The notes below the pieces were generated by a model that saw only the letters and a program-made list of their open reading frames with translations, was not told the origin of the DNA and did no database searches. A stretch of DNA of 64,000 bases from Vitis vinifera (Eukaryota > Streptophyta > Magnoliopsida > Vitales > Vitaceae), in NCBI RefSeq assembly GCF_030704535.1, contig NC_081810.1, forward strand, positions 6,047,501 through 6,111,500, written 5' to 3'. Positions 1-10,381 of this stretch are shown here, piece after piece. Position 1 is the first letter of the stretch; every line of letters begins with the position of its first letter. Position numbers and translations under genes: made by a program.

Positions 1-116
1 GCCTCAATCTCCTCCAAGAAGCCACTCTCGCAGTACGGACACACGATGCTATCTTGAGCCCAAACTCTAACGAAACGAGTGCATCTGTGACACCAATAAG
101 ACGTCGTCGAAGCCAT
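1..116 (-). CDS. Zinc-ribbon RING-H2 E3 ubiquitin ligase, N-terminal fragment (RDUF1/RDUF2-like)
   Basis: Only the first 38 codons are in the window; the gene runs off the left edge. The protein starts [15 protein letters not shown] and continues through VCPYC to FLEEIE. The two Cys-x2-Cys pairs (WCHRC, CPYC), the Trp before the first pair and the acidic 'FLEEIE' block are the N-terminal zinc ribbon found in plant RING-H2 ligases of the RDUF/RHC group. Family members carry a C-terminal RING-H2 domain that recruits E2 enzymes, and the Arabidopsis RDUF pair acts in abscisic acid and drought responses; that RING would lie outside the window. The ATG at 116-114 is the first in this frame and follows a GA/CT-rich leader. 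The fragment cannot separate RDUF from close paralogues. Confidence 0.85.
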   Translation of the reverse strand, partial: MASTTSYWCHRCTRFVRVWAQDSIVCPYCESGFLEEIE

Positions 117-360
117 CTCCATACCAGAAACCCCACCAAAAGAGATCGATCCTTTTTCAGATCCTCGGTTACCTGAACAATTCACAACCCGAGTTGACTC
201 TTCCAAAGATCCCAAGAATTGACTCAACAGATCTGAGCCAAGAAGCCCCAACTCGCCGGAAACGACCCAGATCCGACGGCTCAGAAAGAGCGAAACTTTG
301 AGGGAAGAGAGGAGAGAGAGTACGAAGAATACAAAGAAGAAGAAGACGAAGCTGAGGCTT
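117..360 (-). promoter_or_regulatory. 5' leader and proximal promoter of the RING ligase gene
   Basis: Upstream of the RING-gene ATG on the minus strand the sequence is rich in CT/TC runs (GA runs on the plus strand, around 300-355), typical of plant 5' leaders. No certain TATA box was identified and the transcription start is not resolved. Confidence 0.4.
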
Positions 361-3300
361 TTAAGACTCGTCGTGGAGGGTTAACGGCGTAGTCTTGACG
401 CGTGAGGCTGAGAAAGCGATTAGACGGACGTTCCCTACGTGGCGGCCATCGATTGGATGGACATTGACGGCGTGAGTGGAGCGTGGAAGTGGACTGGTCA
501 GCGGTGCGAGCACATGGTAATATTTGAGATAAATTATATGAGGAAAAAGAATCGGGGCGACTCCCGCGTCCAACTTGAATCGTGGCTGGCGACGGGGGCA
601 GACGTTGACTTGAAGGCGAAATGTGGTGTTCAAAATGCCGACTTTGAAATTCAAATCATCGCCGTTTCGTGGTGAAAAAGATTCCCAACCGAGGCTGAAG
701 CCGGCTGACACTCGCCTTCTAATTAATAACATCGGAATACGACTGAAACGAAGGAAAAGAGGAGCATCCTTCTCATTTTGATGTCTTGTACAAAAAAATA
801 ATTGCAGGCTGATGTGTGAGATGGGTCTCATTCAATAAATGTACGGTACAAGAAATTGATTTTCTATACCTATGTGATTTGGAGGAACTGGTTATTAATT
901 TCACTTGTTTGGCATAGTTATTCTTATGCTATAAATTTAAACCTAAAGTTTAAATTGATAAGGAATAAACCGATTATGTTTATTAATTTCACTCTAATTA
1001 TTGTGCGAGCGAAAATTTTAATGCAAATAATATTAGTTTACTAATACAAACATAAAATAATAATAAAAACATACCCACGAGATTTTAATTTTAACATGAT
1101 TCGTATCTACATCCCTGAATGACAGAAAATCTTTCTATCATACCATAAAGAATATTATAAAAAGTAAAACTAAATAGATTTCCATAAATATCTTTTGTTT
1201 TTTAACTTTCTTTTTACATCACCCAAAGTTTCAATATATTTTAAAAAATACATGAAAGTGTCGTGAATAACAACACCCTAATCACAATCCCTCTCAAATA
1301 AATGTTATTGTAAAAAAAAACTTTATATTTGATTCGAAAGCATTTTAGTAAATAATATATAGTTGATAGGACATAAGTCACGATGTCTTGTAACTATTAA
1401 CTTTTATTTTTAATAACAAAAGGAATAAAATGATGAATATTCTTACCCTATGTTTGGGAATTATTATGACTTAATTAAAGAATAATTAGGTTTTTGACAT
1501 CACCTATGAATAACAAAAGTAAGGACTTTCCTATTCCTTGAAAATATAGGTAAAAGATATGAAATAAAATGTGTAGTCAACATTTGACAAACCTCTCACA
1601 ATATCTTAAGAGTTGTCTTCGACATTCAAATCTTGTTACCTAATCTTGATAAGTATGGGAAAGGCATGTTAAACAAGATGGGGAAGAAAATAAAGAAATT
1701 GAAAAATTAAAACTTTAAATTTCTGTGGCCTAAGGCTGCATTATGGAACACTTTCCCTTTTCCCATCTGGTTTAAGGTGGTAGGGTACACTTGACTTGCT
1801 TGAAAAACAAAACAGTATCAAATTTGCAAGAGAGCCATCCAAATGGAAGATGGGCTACAAGTCAAAAACAAAAGAGAAAATGACAAGGCAATGGTATTTT
1901 CTACAACAAAAAGTTTTACCATCACGCCAAGAAAAAAGTTTGTATAGTATGAGTTGCACTTAAGTATCTCCACATGTTTTTATAGTTACGTGTACATATT
2001 AGAATGAATAGTATTTATATAATTAAGAATCAATTATTATAAATAATATTAAAATCGATCATTAATCCTGGGTCTTGTTTGACGCTGAAAAAAATATATT
2101 TATTTATTTGATTTCACAATTTTATAAGACACGATAAAGACATTATTATTATATAGAACGAATATGATATTTTACATCGGATTGAAAAAAGTGTTCCTAA
2201 CACAATATCTAAACAATTGAAAATGGATAGTTTCAAATATGGAGATAACAAAGAATGGAGCTTCCCTTATTAGATGCTTCCATATTTTTTAAAATAAAAG
2301 TTTATATTGGAATTTGTATTATTTTTAACATTTTTTTAAAATTTTATTTATAATGCTTTATTTTTAATCATTTGAATTACTTTTTAAAAAACTTTGAAAA
2401 CACAAATTTCGAAATTCCATTTTCTAAAAAGAAAAATTACCAAACATGTTTCCAACTATGGAAAAAAAATTGAAAACAGTTGGGAAAGGCTCTGTTATAT
2501 CTCCCTTCTCCCACCCCCCATTTAGAAGTAGCTAAAAGTACAAATTGTGTTTACTCTTGACCTTGGGGGACAGACCCAAAAGAAAGAGATCATTGGTTGC
2601 CCACTCCTCTCTGTTTCCACCACCCCTTTCATTTCTAATAAACAGCATGGTCCATAAGTTTCTGTTGAAGTGCACGCTAGAAAAGTACCCTTTAACTCCC
2701 ACATGGCCCCTTTCTTTTGGTACATTTCTTAGGTAAAAGGGAGTTGCTTGTTTTTATAGCCATGTAAAGTTCAGTGTGCATCATTAGGTAATAGTATTTT
2801 TCAGTTCTTGCTTCATCTTCATAGTTTTTCTTTTTAATTTCCTTTTTTTTTTTTTTTTTGGTTGCAATGAGTAATTTGAAAGATTTGGGAAGGAAGATGA
2901 ATGTTTAGTGGACTAAAGCTTTCACTCTCTGCAATATCCCACTTTAATAATGAGTGTAAGGTGGAAGTTAGAGTCATGAGGTTTCTTTATGAAGGCTGAG
3001 CTAGTCACCACACAAATTCATGGAAAAGGAAATGAAAAAGGGAGGAAACTAGAAAGAAAGCTTTCGATAAAGAGATGGTAATGGGAATCTCAAACCTTTT
3101 CCAATACCATTTTGTCTCAATTTTAATGGCTATGCTTTTCGTCTCTCCCTCTCTTAGTATTTTACCCAATCAAAGTTTCTTTCCCAAAGAATAATAACCT
3201 GCAAGAAAAGCTATATACTTGTGGTGTTCTTGTGATAGAAATGTCCAAAACCCAAAAAAAAAAGCAGAAAACCCACTTCATAACAGGCCAGAAATGAGAT

Positions 3301-4575
3301 AACATTCATGTTGTTTGCTGTCATTTTCTTCTATAGACCATCACTACAACGTATTGTAAGGGAAAATCAACAAAAATGGGGTCCTGCTTTGTGTTGTGCC
3401 ATTTTCTGGGTCCAATAGAGTATATGGAAAGGTGAGGAATATACCTTTGCTCATTCCTTGGTTAGAAATAGCTAGCAAGGAACAAGATCACCTTTCCCTG
3501 AAAGCACAAAAATATCAAAATATTGTAGTGGTGCTTGGATGAAATGCTGTGAAAAATACCCAATCTTTTAACCATAGAAGGTATTGGTGCTGTGGTCCAA
3601 TGCTACTTGCATTATGCATTATATAGAAGGTTGCAAAGTAGATGTATTGTTTGAACATTTTTGCCACTGAGTGGAGTGGTGGTTCCCCTCATGCCAGCCT
3701 TGCACCTTGCCTCACCAAAAAGAAGTTTTCTAGTGCAGCTCATTCGGACTCTATCAGTTAATCACAAACCTACTTTTAGCTATAGAGAATTTATGAACCC
3801 CACTCCAATTTTGCACTATTTCTTATCAAGTGTTGGTTGATGAGCATAGCATAAAGTATTGCAAAGAATTTTATGATTCATAGGAAAATTCTAATAGCTT
3901 TAAAACATGTTTACATAATTAAAAGGGGTTCATTACCGATGTACCAGACATGGGATGTCATATTCTTTATAGTGTACGACAACATCAGAATAGTAATGAG
4001 GACGGGAAATGCATGTAAAATCTCTTAAGTAGCCATTGATACATGTTCTTGGCCTACGGATTGGGTGGGTTCCTGAGTAGCCATTCATTGCTGACAATAA
4101 TGTTGGCTTGGTTGCCCCATGACTGAAACTTCACTTTCAGCATTGATCAAAGTTCTGTATACTACACGTCTATGAAACATAGCCAATCTCTCTCAACATG
4201 CTCCGGATTTGTCCAAGCTTCCCTTCTAGGCCAAACATCAAGGACCTCATGGAGAAACCCAAGAAACTTTGCTACCGAAATTTCACTTTCAGCATTATCA
4301 TAAAGATGTGAACATACCTTATAGGAGATCAAACCAATCTAATTTGTAAAATTATTCCTCTACTTTTTTTTTATCTTAAAAATATCCATTTTGAACAAGA
4401 ATATTCTTAATTTTTTTTCTAATAAAAATAATCTTTTCATTTAAAAACACATGTAAATAATTATAATTTTGAGGGGTATTAATGTCAAAATGGGTTGTTT
4501 TTTAAGTTAAAAAATTGAAAGAGATTAGTTTTATTTACAAAGCCACCAAGCTTGATATAAGGGAGAATTCAAATA
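361..4575. other. Gene-free AT-rich spacer
   Basis: No coding segment is recognisable. The first 500 bases are less AT-rich and contain overlapping open frames on both strands, none resembling a known family. After about 850 the sequence is strongly AT-rich with homopolymer runs. No tRNA, rRNA or transposase remnant was recognised here. Confidence 0.6.
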
Positions 4576-4576
4576 T

Positions 4577-5175
4577 CCTAAGTTATGTTTGGTTTCCAAA
4601 AAATTTGAAGAAAAATGCAAGAAAGAAAAATACAAAGAAAATAAAAAATAGATTAAAAGTTGATAAATTATTTTTTTTGTTACTTCAAACTCATTTTATT
4701 TATTTTAACTCATCAATATAAAGATTAAATAATTTAAAAATACATAAAATTTTAATTAGTTTTAATCATATTCGATTTTCTTTGATATTTTTCATAGGAC
4801 AACCAAATATGAAAAAAATTATTGCATTTTTTTTTCTTTCCTTTAAAGCTATGTTTGGTTCTAGAAAAATTTGAAGGAAAATGCAAAGGAAAGAAAATAG
4901 AGAGAAAAAGTAAAAGGAAAGAAAAAGGAAGGAAAATAAAAAATAGAGTTAAATATGAAAAATTATTTTTATTTGATACTTCAAACTTATTTTATTTATT
5001 TTAACTCATCAATATAAAGATTAAATAATTTTAAAATATATAAATTTCTAACTAATTTTAATCATATTTAATTTTTTAAAAAAATATTTTATAGGAGAAC
5101 CAAACATGAGAAAATCGCTTTTCTTAATATTTTTTTTTCTATCTTTTATATTTTCCGGAACCAAACATAACATAA
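4577..5175. repeat. Two tandem copies of a MITE-like AT-rich repeat
   Basis: Copy 1 (about 4,583-4,815) and copy 2 (about 4,849-5,110) share the same order of blocks: ATGTTTGGTT, an A/G-rich segment with AAATTTGAAG, a central ACTCATCAATATAAAGATTA, an AATCATAT block, then ACCAAA(T/C)ATGA. Each is bounded by ATGTTTGGTT and its inverse AACCAAACAT, and a further inverse copy follows at about 5,160. The design is that of a non-autonomous terminal-inverted-repeat element, duplicated or inserted next to itself. No target duplication was resolved. Confidence 0.6.
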
Positions 5176-5855
5176 ATGTCATAAAAAAAAATTGAGCTTA
5201 AAGTCCGCAAGATGGATATTTGAATTGGGCTTGGATTTTAGTGGGTTCCTTCCATTTCATACGTGTATGCACAACAGCATTGAGATACTTGCATGTTCTT
5301 AAGTGGCAACTCACCAATAGTGACATGTAGCCAAAAAATTGTAACCGAAAATAAAGCAAAGCTGGGGTTGACTGTTGCCTTGCTCCCTTTCACATATGGT
5401 GCCAAATGCTACCATCATCAGCTGCTCACGAGAAACTACATTTTCTTCAACAAAAGACGCCACCAGTCAGCCATGAAAGTCTCTACCAAGTTCCAAGCCG
5501 CACCCACCCCCACCTACAGGTTTGGTTTCAAGGACTATGATTTATAATATGTAGTGTTTAATCATACCTAACTCCTAAGACTATTATTTAGCTTGGGTTT
5601 TGGACCAAATAGCATTGAGAACTAATTATTTATTGCCGGTTGTGTTCAGGGAATCCGATAATAGTGAAGCTAAAACTATCATTAATTTAGGTTTTGGACC
5701 AGTGGCATTGAGAATTATAAATCCTATGATTTTAAGAAGCATTTTCTTTTTTTCTTTTTTGTCTAAAAAGTGTTTTAAAAAAAATTAGGTGTTTAACAAA
5801 TTTTTAAAAATATTTTTAAAAATCTGAAAAATCATCTATAGTGTTAAAAAATCAC
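5176..5855. other. AT-rich spacer with no recognisable gene
   Basis: Short open frames at 5,293-5,547 and 5,600-5,788 lack a recognisable family. About 5,720-5,850 resembles fragments of the small repeat that follows. No RNA gene was seen. Confidence 0.5.
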
Positions 5856-5856
5856 T

Positions 5857-5983
5857 TAGAATCCATTTGGTAGTGATTCTAAAAAACGTTTATAACATTT
5901 CTAATACTTAAAAGATAAAAAATTTTATGTGTTAGAAATACTAAAAATACTTTCTAAAATCACTACTAAACACACTCTTATAA
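5857..5983. repeat. Short MITE-like inverted repeat, copy 1
   Basis: A segment of about 125 bp begins TTTGGTAGTGATTCT and ends with the near inverse AAAATCACTACTAAACACAC, with further inverted pairing inside. A related copy lies at about 7,845-7,965, and partial arms recur at about 5,990-6,180. It is non-coding and probably a non-autonomous DNA transposon family. Confidence 0.5.
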
Positions 5984-7844
5984 TGTTTTTTAAAAAGCAC
6001 TTGATACTCATAAAAATACTTTCGAAAAAAACACCATTAAACACACTTTAAGTTATTTTAAAATAGTATAAATAATTTTTCAGATCTTTAAAAATGTTCA
6101 TAAATTTTGTTAAACATTTATTTAAAAAAAAATTTAAACTTAAAACATTTTCTAAAATCATTATCAAACGGATTGTTAACGGGTTATAGCCGATTAGGTC
6201 AGAGGAAATGTGAGAAGCAACAAAAAGAAAAATAAAAAAGAAAAAAAAAATAAAGAGGGAAAAAAACCACTTGCATAATGCGAATAAAGATTGTTGATGT
6301 CCAACTAGTTTTTTAAAATTTTGTAGATGATTAGTATTTGGATTTATAATATTTATTATCATTTTCAACAAAAAGTGATTTTTATTTAATAATAATTTTA
6401 AATTTACAATTTTTTATAAAAATTTACTATGAAAAAAGAAAACCATGGATTTATTTAAAATAAATTTTGTTATTTAGTTCAATCTTATTCACGTAAAAGT
6501 AAATCTCACTCATTTTTGGATTTGCCACAAGTAAAAAACCATGGTTTTTGCATTAAAAAAGTTTTTAAAAGTTATTTAGGTGTGCAGAACCAGAAAACCT
6601 AAAAATTTCAAAAAATGTTGTTATTCTACCCTAGTTCCAAGAACTCTCAAAATCAAGATTTCGGTTAATAAAGCTTAAAATCACTTTTAGAGAGGAAAGA
6701 TAGATGTCAAACATTCTAAGTAACCAAGTGGTCAAGTCTTAACATATTTTTAAGGTGATTCACTAAGGAGTGAAGAGATCCATGTCACACATGAAGAATA
6801 TATATAAGTAATGTAAAATTATGTATGATTCCTTTAAATTTGGTGGATTTTTATTTATTTATTTATTTATTTTAATGGTGGATAGACATGTTTTGTATTT
6901 ATGGAGGTTAGAATAATCTCCACAAGTGATTTTCTATATATATATATATTTTGTTTTGGATGCAATTGGATTTGTTATGGATTATTAGGATTCATAGAAT
7001 TTCTCAATACAAATTTTAGAATTGAATCCAAATAGTTACAAAGGGGGATAATTGATTTAATTTAATCAATCTAAAATAAGTTTATATCATTAATTTAAAA
7101 TATTCTAATTGGGCATAAAATAAAGTATTAATTCACTTTCTTAAAATAGCTCCTTGATTCTAGAAAACGGACTTACAAATAGTATCAATGCTAGTTAAAA
7201 TTTTCAAATAATATTTTTTAATATTTTTTTTTATTCCTGCTATAATTCTTGGATCATGGAATCATTAAGAATTAGATCATTCAAGCTATATTTGGATCTC
7301 GAGAATAATTTTTTGTATTTTAGAATAAAAAATGAAAATAAAAATTATTTATTAATCATTTCTTTGTAAAATTGCTTTGAAAAACAATGTTTTATGATAA
7401 CATATTTTAATGGTTTTCAATTGTTTTGGGGGAAGTGTTTTAAAAAATAATTGCACAAATATAAAAAAAATGATTGAAAATAGAACATTACAAATAAAAG
7501 TTACTCCATAACAATATTTTAAAACACAAAAAATAAGTTAAAAATATCACGAGTTTCTAAACTGACATTTATTCAAAACACTTATCAAACAAACCCTTGT
7601 TAATTATCCATCATTTTTTTTATGGCAACAACGACCCATTAGAAAGAACATATGAAATTCTTGAAATTGGAGGCAAATTAGTTTGGAATGTAATGAAATT
7701 TTGGTGGCTAATTACCACTAATTACATTTCAATTGATTTCTTAAATGAATTGAATGTACGAAAGTTGATCACTCAAATATTCAAAGCCTATAATATTATT
7801 CAAATAATCAATTGAATGAGAATGTCATTTACTTATACGTAGAT
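5984..7844. other. AT-rich spacer with repeat fragments and microsatellites
   Basis: It holds a (TTTA)n run near 6,850-6,872, a (TA)n run near 6,938-6,950, arms of the neighbouring small repeat, and a segment of about 7,290-7,595 whose ends (TATTTGGATCTCG and TTATCAAACAAACCC) suggest another decayed small transposon. No gene is supported. Confidence 0.45.
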
Positions 7845-7965
7845 TTTGTTTAATAATGATTTTAAGAAGTGTTTTTAAAATTTTTAATATTTAAAAGGTA
7901 AAAATTTTAAAGTGTTAAAAATACTAAAAACGCTTTTAAGAATCACTATCAAACATGCTCTTAGA
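7845..7965. repeat. Short MITE-like inverted repeat, copy 2
   Basis: This shares block order with the copy at 5,857-5,983: a TTTAATAATGATTTT start, the central ACTTAAAAG-like and GTGTTAAAAATACTAAAAA blocks, and an AATCACTATCAAACATGCTC end. Confidence 0.45.
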
Positions 7966-9860
7966 GATTTTTCAATCAACTTTCAATTGAGTATCTTATT
8001 TGAGAGATTGAAAATTAAATTGATGAAATTTTGAGAAATTTTATTAAATCAATGCCCTTGTTCATCATAAATTCTAAATTATCTTAAATCCTACAATAAT
8101 TCTATTCATCCCCTCTACTACACCATTGATAAAGACTATGGAATTAGAACGTGGGCTTTCTTCTATACATATCTAGAATTCCTCCATGGCTAAGAATGGA
8201 TATGAGTTGAGGCAGAGAATATAAGAGATAATGTAAACAAATGGGTGCACGTGACTCACCATTAATTCACATAAAAGGAGAAGACGTAGAGCATATGAGG
8301 GCAATGGAGGAGAGTGGAAGAGCACATGAGTCCCTTTCTTCTTTTCTAATATTAACTCATCTTTTCTCACTGACATAAAATCTTTTCCAAACTTAATTGG
8401 ATTTCCTAATTTTGGAATCCAATTCCAACCCACTTTTCTTCAAGGGCGAAGTCACTTTCCCATGGATTGGAACTCGGCTTTATTGAGGAAGTATGGCCTC
8501 CAACCAATTCTCCCTTTGTCTCCCCATTTGGTTAGTCTTTTAGCCTTCAATTTGTTTTGTCATTTCCACTTTTCTTTTTTTCTTTTCAATTATTTTCCAT
8601 CACATCAAGAAAGTTAATATAGTAAGAATTCATATACTATGACAAGTGTCCCATGCAAATATCCCAAATTTTTAATTAATAAAGATTTCAAAGGATATTG
8701 TATGAAATATATTTTTAAGTTTATGTATAATTATAATATTAGATTTTATTATAACATATGAAAAATGATGGAAAATATCGTTATAAATATTATAGGTTGT
8801 AAAGGAAAAAAGTTATTATACGAGATGACTTGTAGAAACTATACGAGGTGAACGAAGAGGAAAAAATAACATAAAAAACCCGATAAAGTGAGAGGGGTTT
8901 GTAACAGGGTATGGAGACAAGAAGTAAATAAAAATGAGATATTTCGAGAACTTAACAATTGTATTCGGTTATGTCCTTTATAGCATTTTCTATTGTATAG
9001 TGGAAAAATTATTTCTCATCTGACAGTATAAGTATAGTTGTTAGTTCGAACTACATTACAATCTTGTGTATTTTTTTATTGATTATTTTATTTTTGTATT
9101 CTTGATTTAACATTATTTGCATTAAAACTTTTGTTGACACAATAATATTAAAATTGATTTTTGACCTTAATACAAAGTTTGGAGTTTCATTGAGCATCTA
9201 TTTATACATTTTAAAGTTGTAAGGATTTATTCAATCACGATTTCCAATATATATATTTTGAATGTTTTATAGAGTTGAATAATAATTTAAATTTGGTTCA
9301 TGAAATGAAGAATTGGTAGAGGTTGTATTTAAAAGAAAATTTATTTTTTATATATGAAATAAATAATCATAATGGATACATTTCAGATTCAATACAACTC
9401 ATGACTCTTAAAACAAAATCTTATTTAGACAAAAAAAAACTAAAAAAAAATATAATTACAAAAACAGAAGTTGGGTTTATGTGGCTAAAATCAGATATGG
9501 AAGATAAGAAATAAAATAAAATAAAAAGGAGAGTGGAAAAAAAAAGGAGAGTTAAAAGATAAATTTACCACAGAGTTAACGGTCGACTTTTACTGTGCAA
9601 ATGAATCTAAAGTGATGACGTGGCAGTCAGTTTTTTGGAACACGAGGAAAACAAACATCATTAATATCTGCAATTTTTTCAACATCAGTCGGTTTTCACT
9701 TAGTCAGTTGCCACCTATTTTTTTGGAATATTTCCAATTAATTATTAGAAAATTAAAAATAATTAACAATTAATCACAAGTTTTTGAGGTGTATAAAAGA
9801 AAAATAAGAAACCCCCCCCCCCAAAAAAAAAAAACAAAATCCCAAAAAGAAAAATCCATT
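7966..9860. other. AT-rich spacer and distal promoter region of the Pumilio gene
   Basis: No coding family is recognised; the open frame at 8,173-8,433 (minus) has no recognisable domain. The last 300 bases contain an ACGT core (GATGACGTGGCAG near 9,614) and a C-run/A-run near 9,814-9,835. The transcription start of the downstream gene is inferred to lie near 9,860-9,900. Confidence 0.4.
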
Positions 9861-9887
9861 ACTGTATTTAATTGTTGATGAGGAACA

Positions 9888-9896
9888 AAACCCTAA
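9888..9896 (+). promoter_or_regulatory. Telo-box (AAACCCTAA)
   Basis: AAACCCTAA matches the plant telo-box exactly, about 490 bases before the Pumilio ATG. Telo-boxes are common close to the transcription starts of plant translation-related and growth-related genes. Position and exact match are seen; function is inferred. Confidence 0.45.
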
Positions 9897-10071
9897 GGGG
9901 TTCTTGTAAGAACAAATCGCCGCCGGATTGATCTCAACCGTCAATACCGCTCCTCTTCTTCTTGATCTCAGCTCACTGTCTTTTTTGGGTTTTTGTTTTT
10001 CTGGTTTCTCGCAACGACTTTCTTACACTGCCGTTGTTTTTGTTGTCGAGGTTGAAGGAAAGTGGAAAAAT

Positions 10072-10379
10072 ATGTTGTGGGGAATTTGTTTGGGTAATTC
10101 ATGAGACGGAGTTCGCGGGAGGATGGTTTGTTTTGGGTTGTGGTTTCGTGTTTTGATCGAGGGGGGGTTTCGGTTTTAGGGTCCGAAGTGGTGAAGTGGA
10201 GTTGAAAAAATTGGTTTTTGGTTATAAAGTCTTGGTTTTTTGTTATCCGTTTGGAAGAGGAGATTCTGAGGTTGTAAGCATGGGTTTTAGGTGTTTGGGA
10301 GCATGGCTGTTGGTTCTGGAAGCTTTTTAGGGTTTAGGGTTTGGTTTTGGTTTGTTGGATGATCAATTGGAGCCGGTGA
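10072..10379 (+). promoter_or_regulatory. Cluster of five upstream ORFs in the Pumilio leader
   Basis: Short frames precede the main ATG at 10,382: 10,072-10,104 (10 codons plus stop), 10,101-10,205 (34 codons), 10,280-10,330 (16 codons), 10,303-10,362 (19 codons) and 10,359-10,379 (6 codons, stop two bases before the main ATG). Several overlap by stop/start. A scanning ribosome would meet all five, so main-frame translation probably depends on leaky scanning or reinitiation. This holds only if the leader is unspliced, which the sequence alone cannot prove. Confidence 0.5.
10329..10343 (+). repeat. Short TTTAGGG-type telomere-like motif in the leader
   Basis: AGGGTTTAGGGTTT lies about 40 bases before the Pumilio start codon, the reverse orientation of the telo-box at 9,888. 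Two units only, so it may be a telo-box pair rather than an interstitial telomere. Confidence 0.4.
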
Positions 10380-10381
10380 AA

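Noticed and set aside
361-831. Minus-strand open frame of 156 codons beside the RING gene
   Set aside because: No recognisable domain; overlaps another open frame on the plus strand and lies in promoter-like sequence. Treated as chance.
8173-8433. Minus-strand open frame of 86 codons
   Set aside because: No family motif, AT-rich spacer, no splice context. Treated as chance.
10352-10381. Longer Pumilio start in frame upstream of 10,382
   Set aside because: The upstream codons open with TTG rather than [12 protein letters not shown] at 10,382 matches the family N-terminus.
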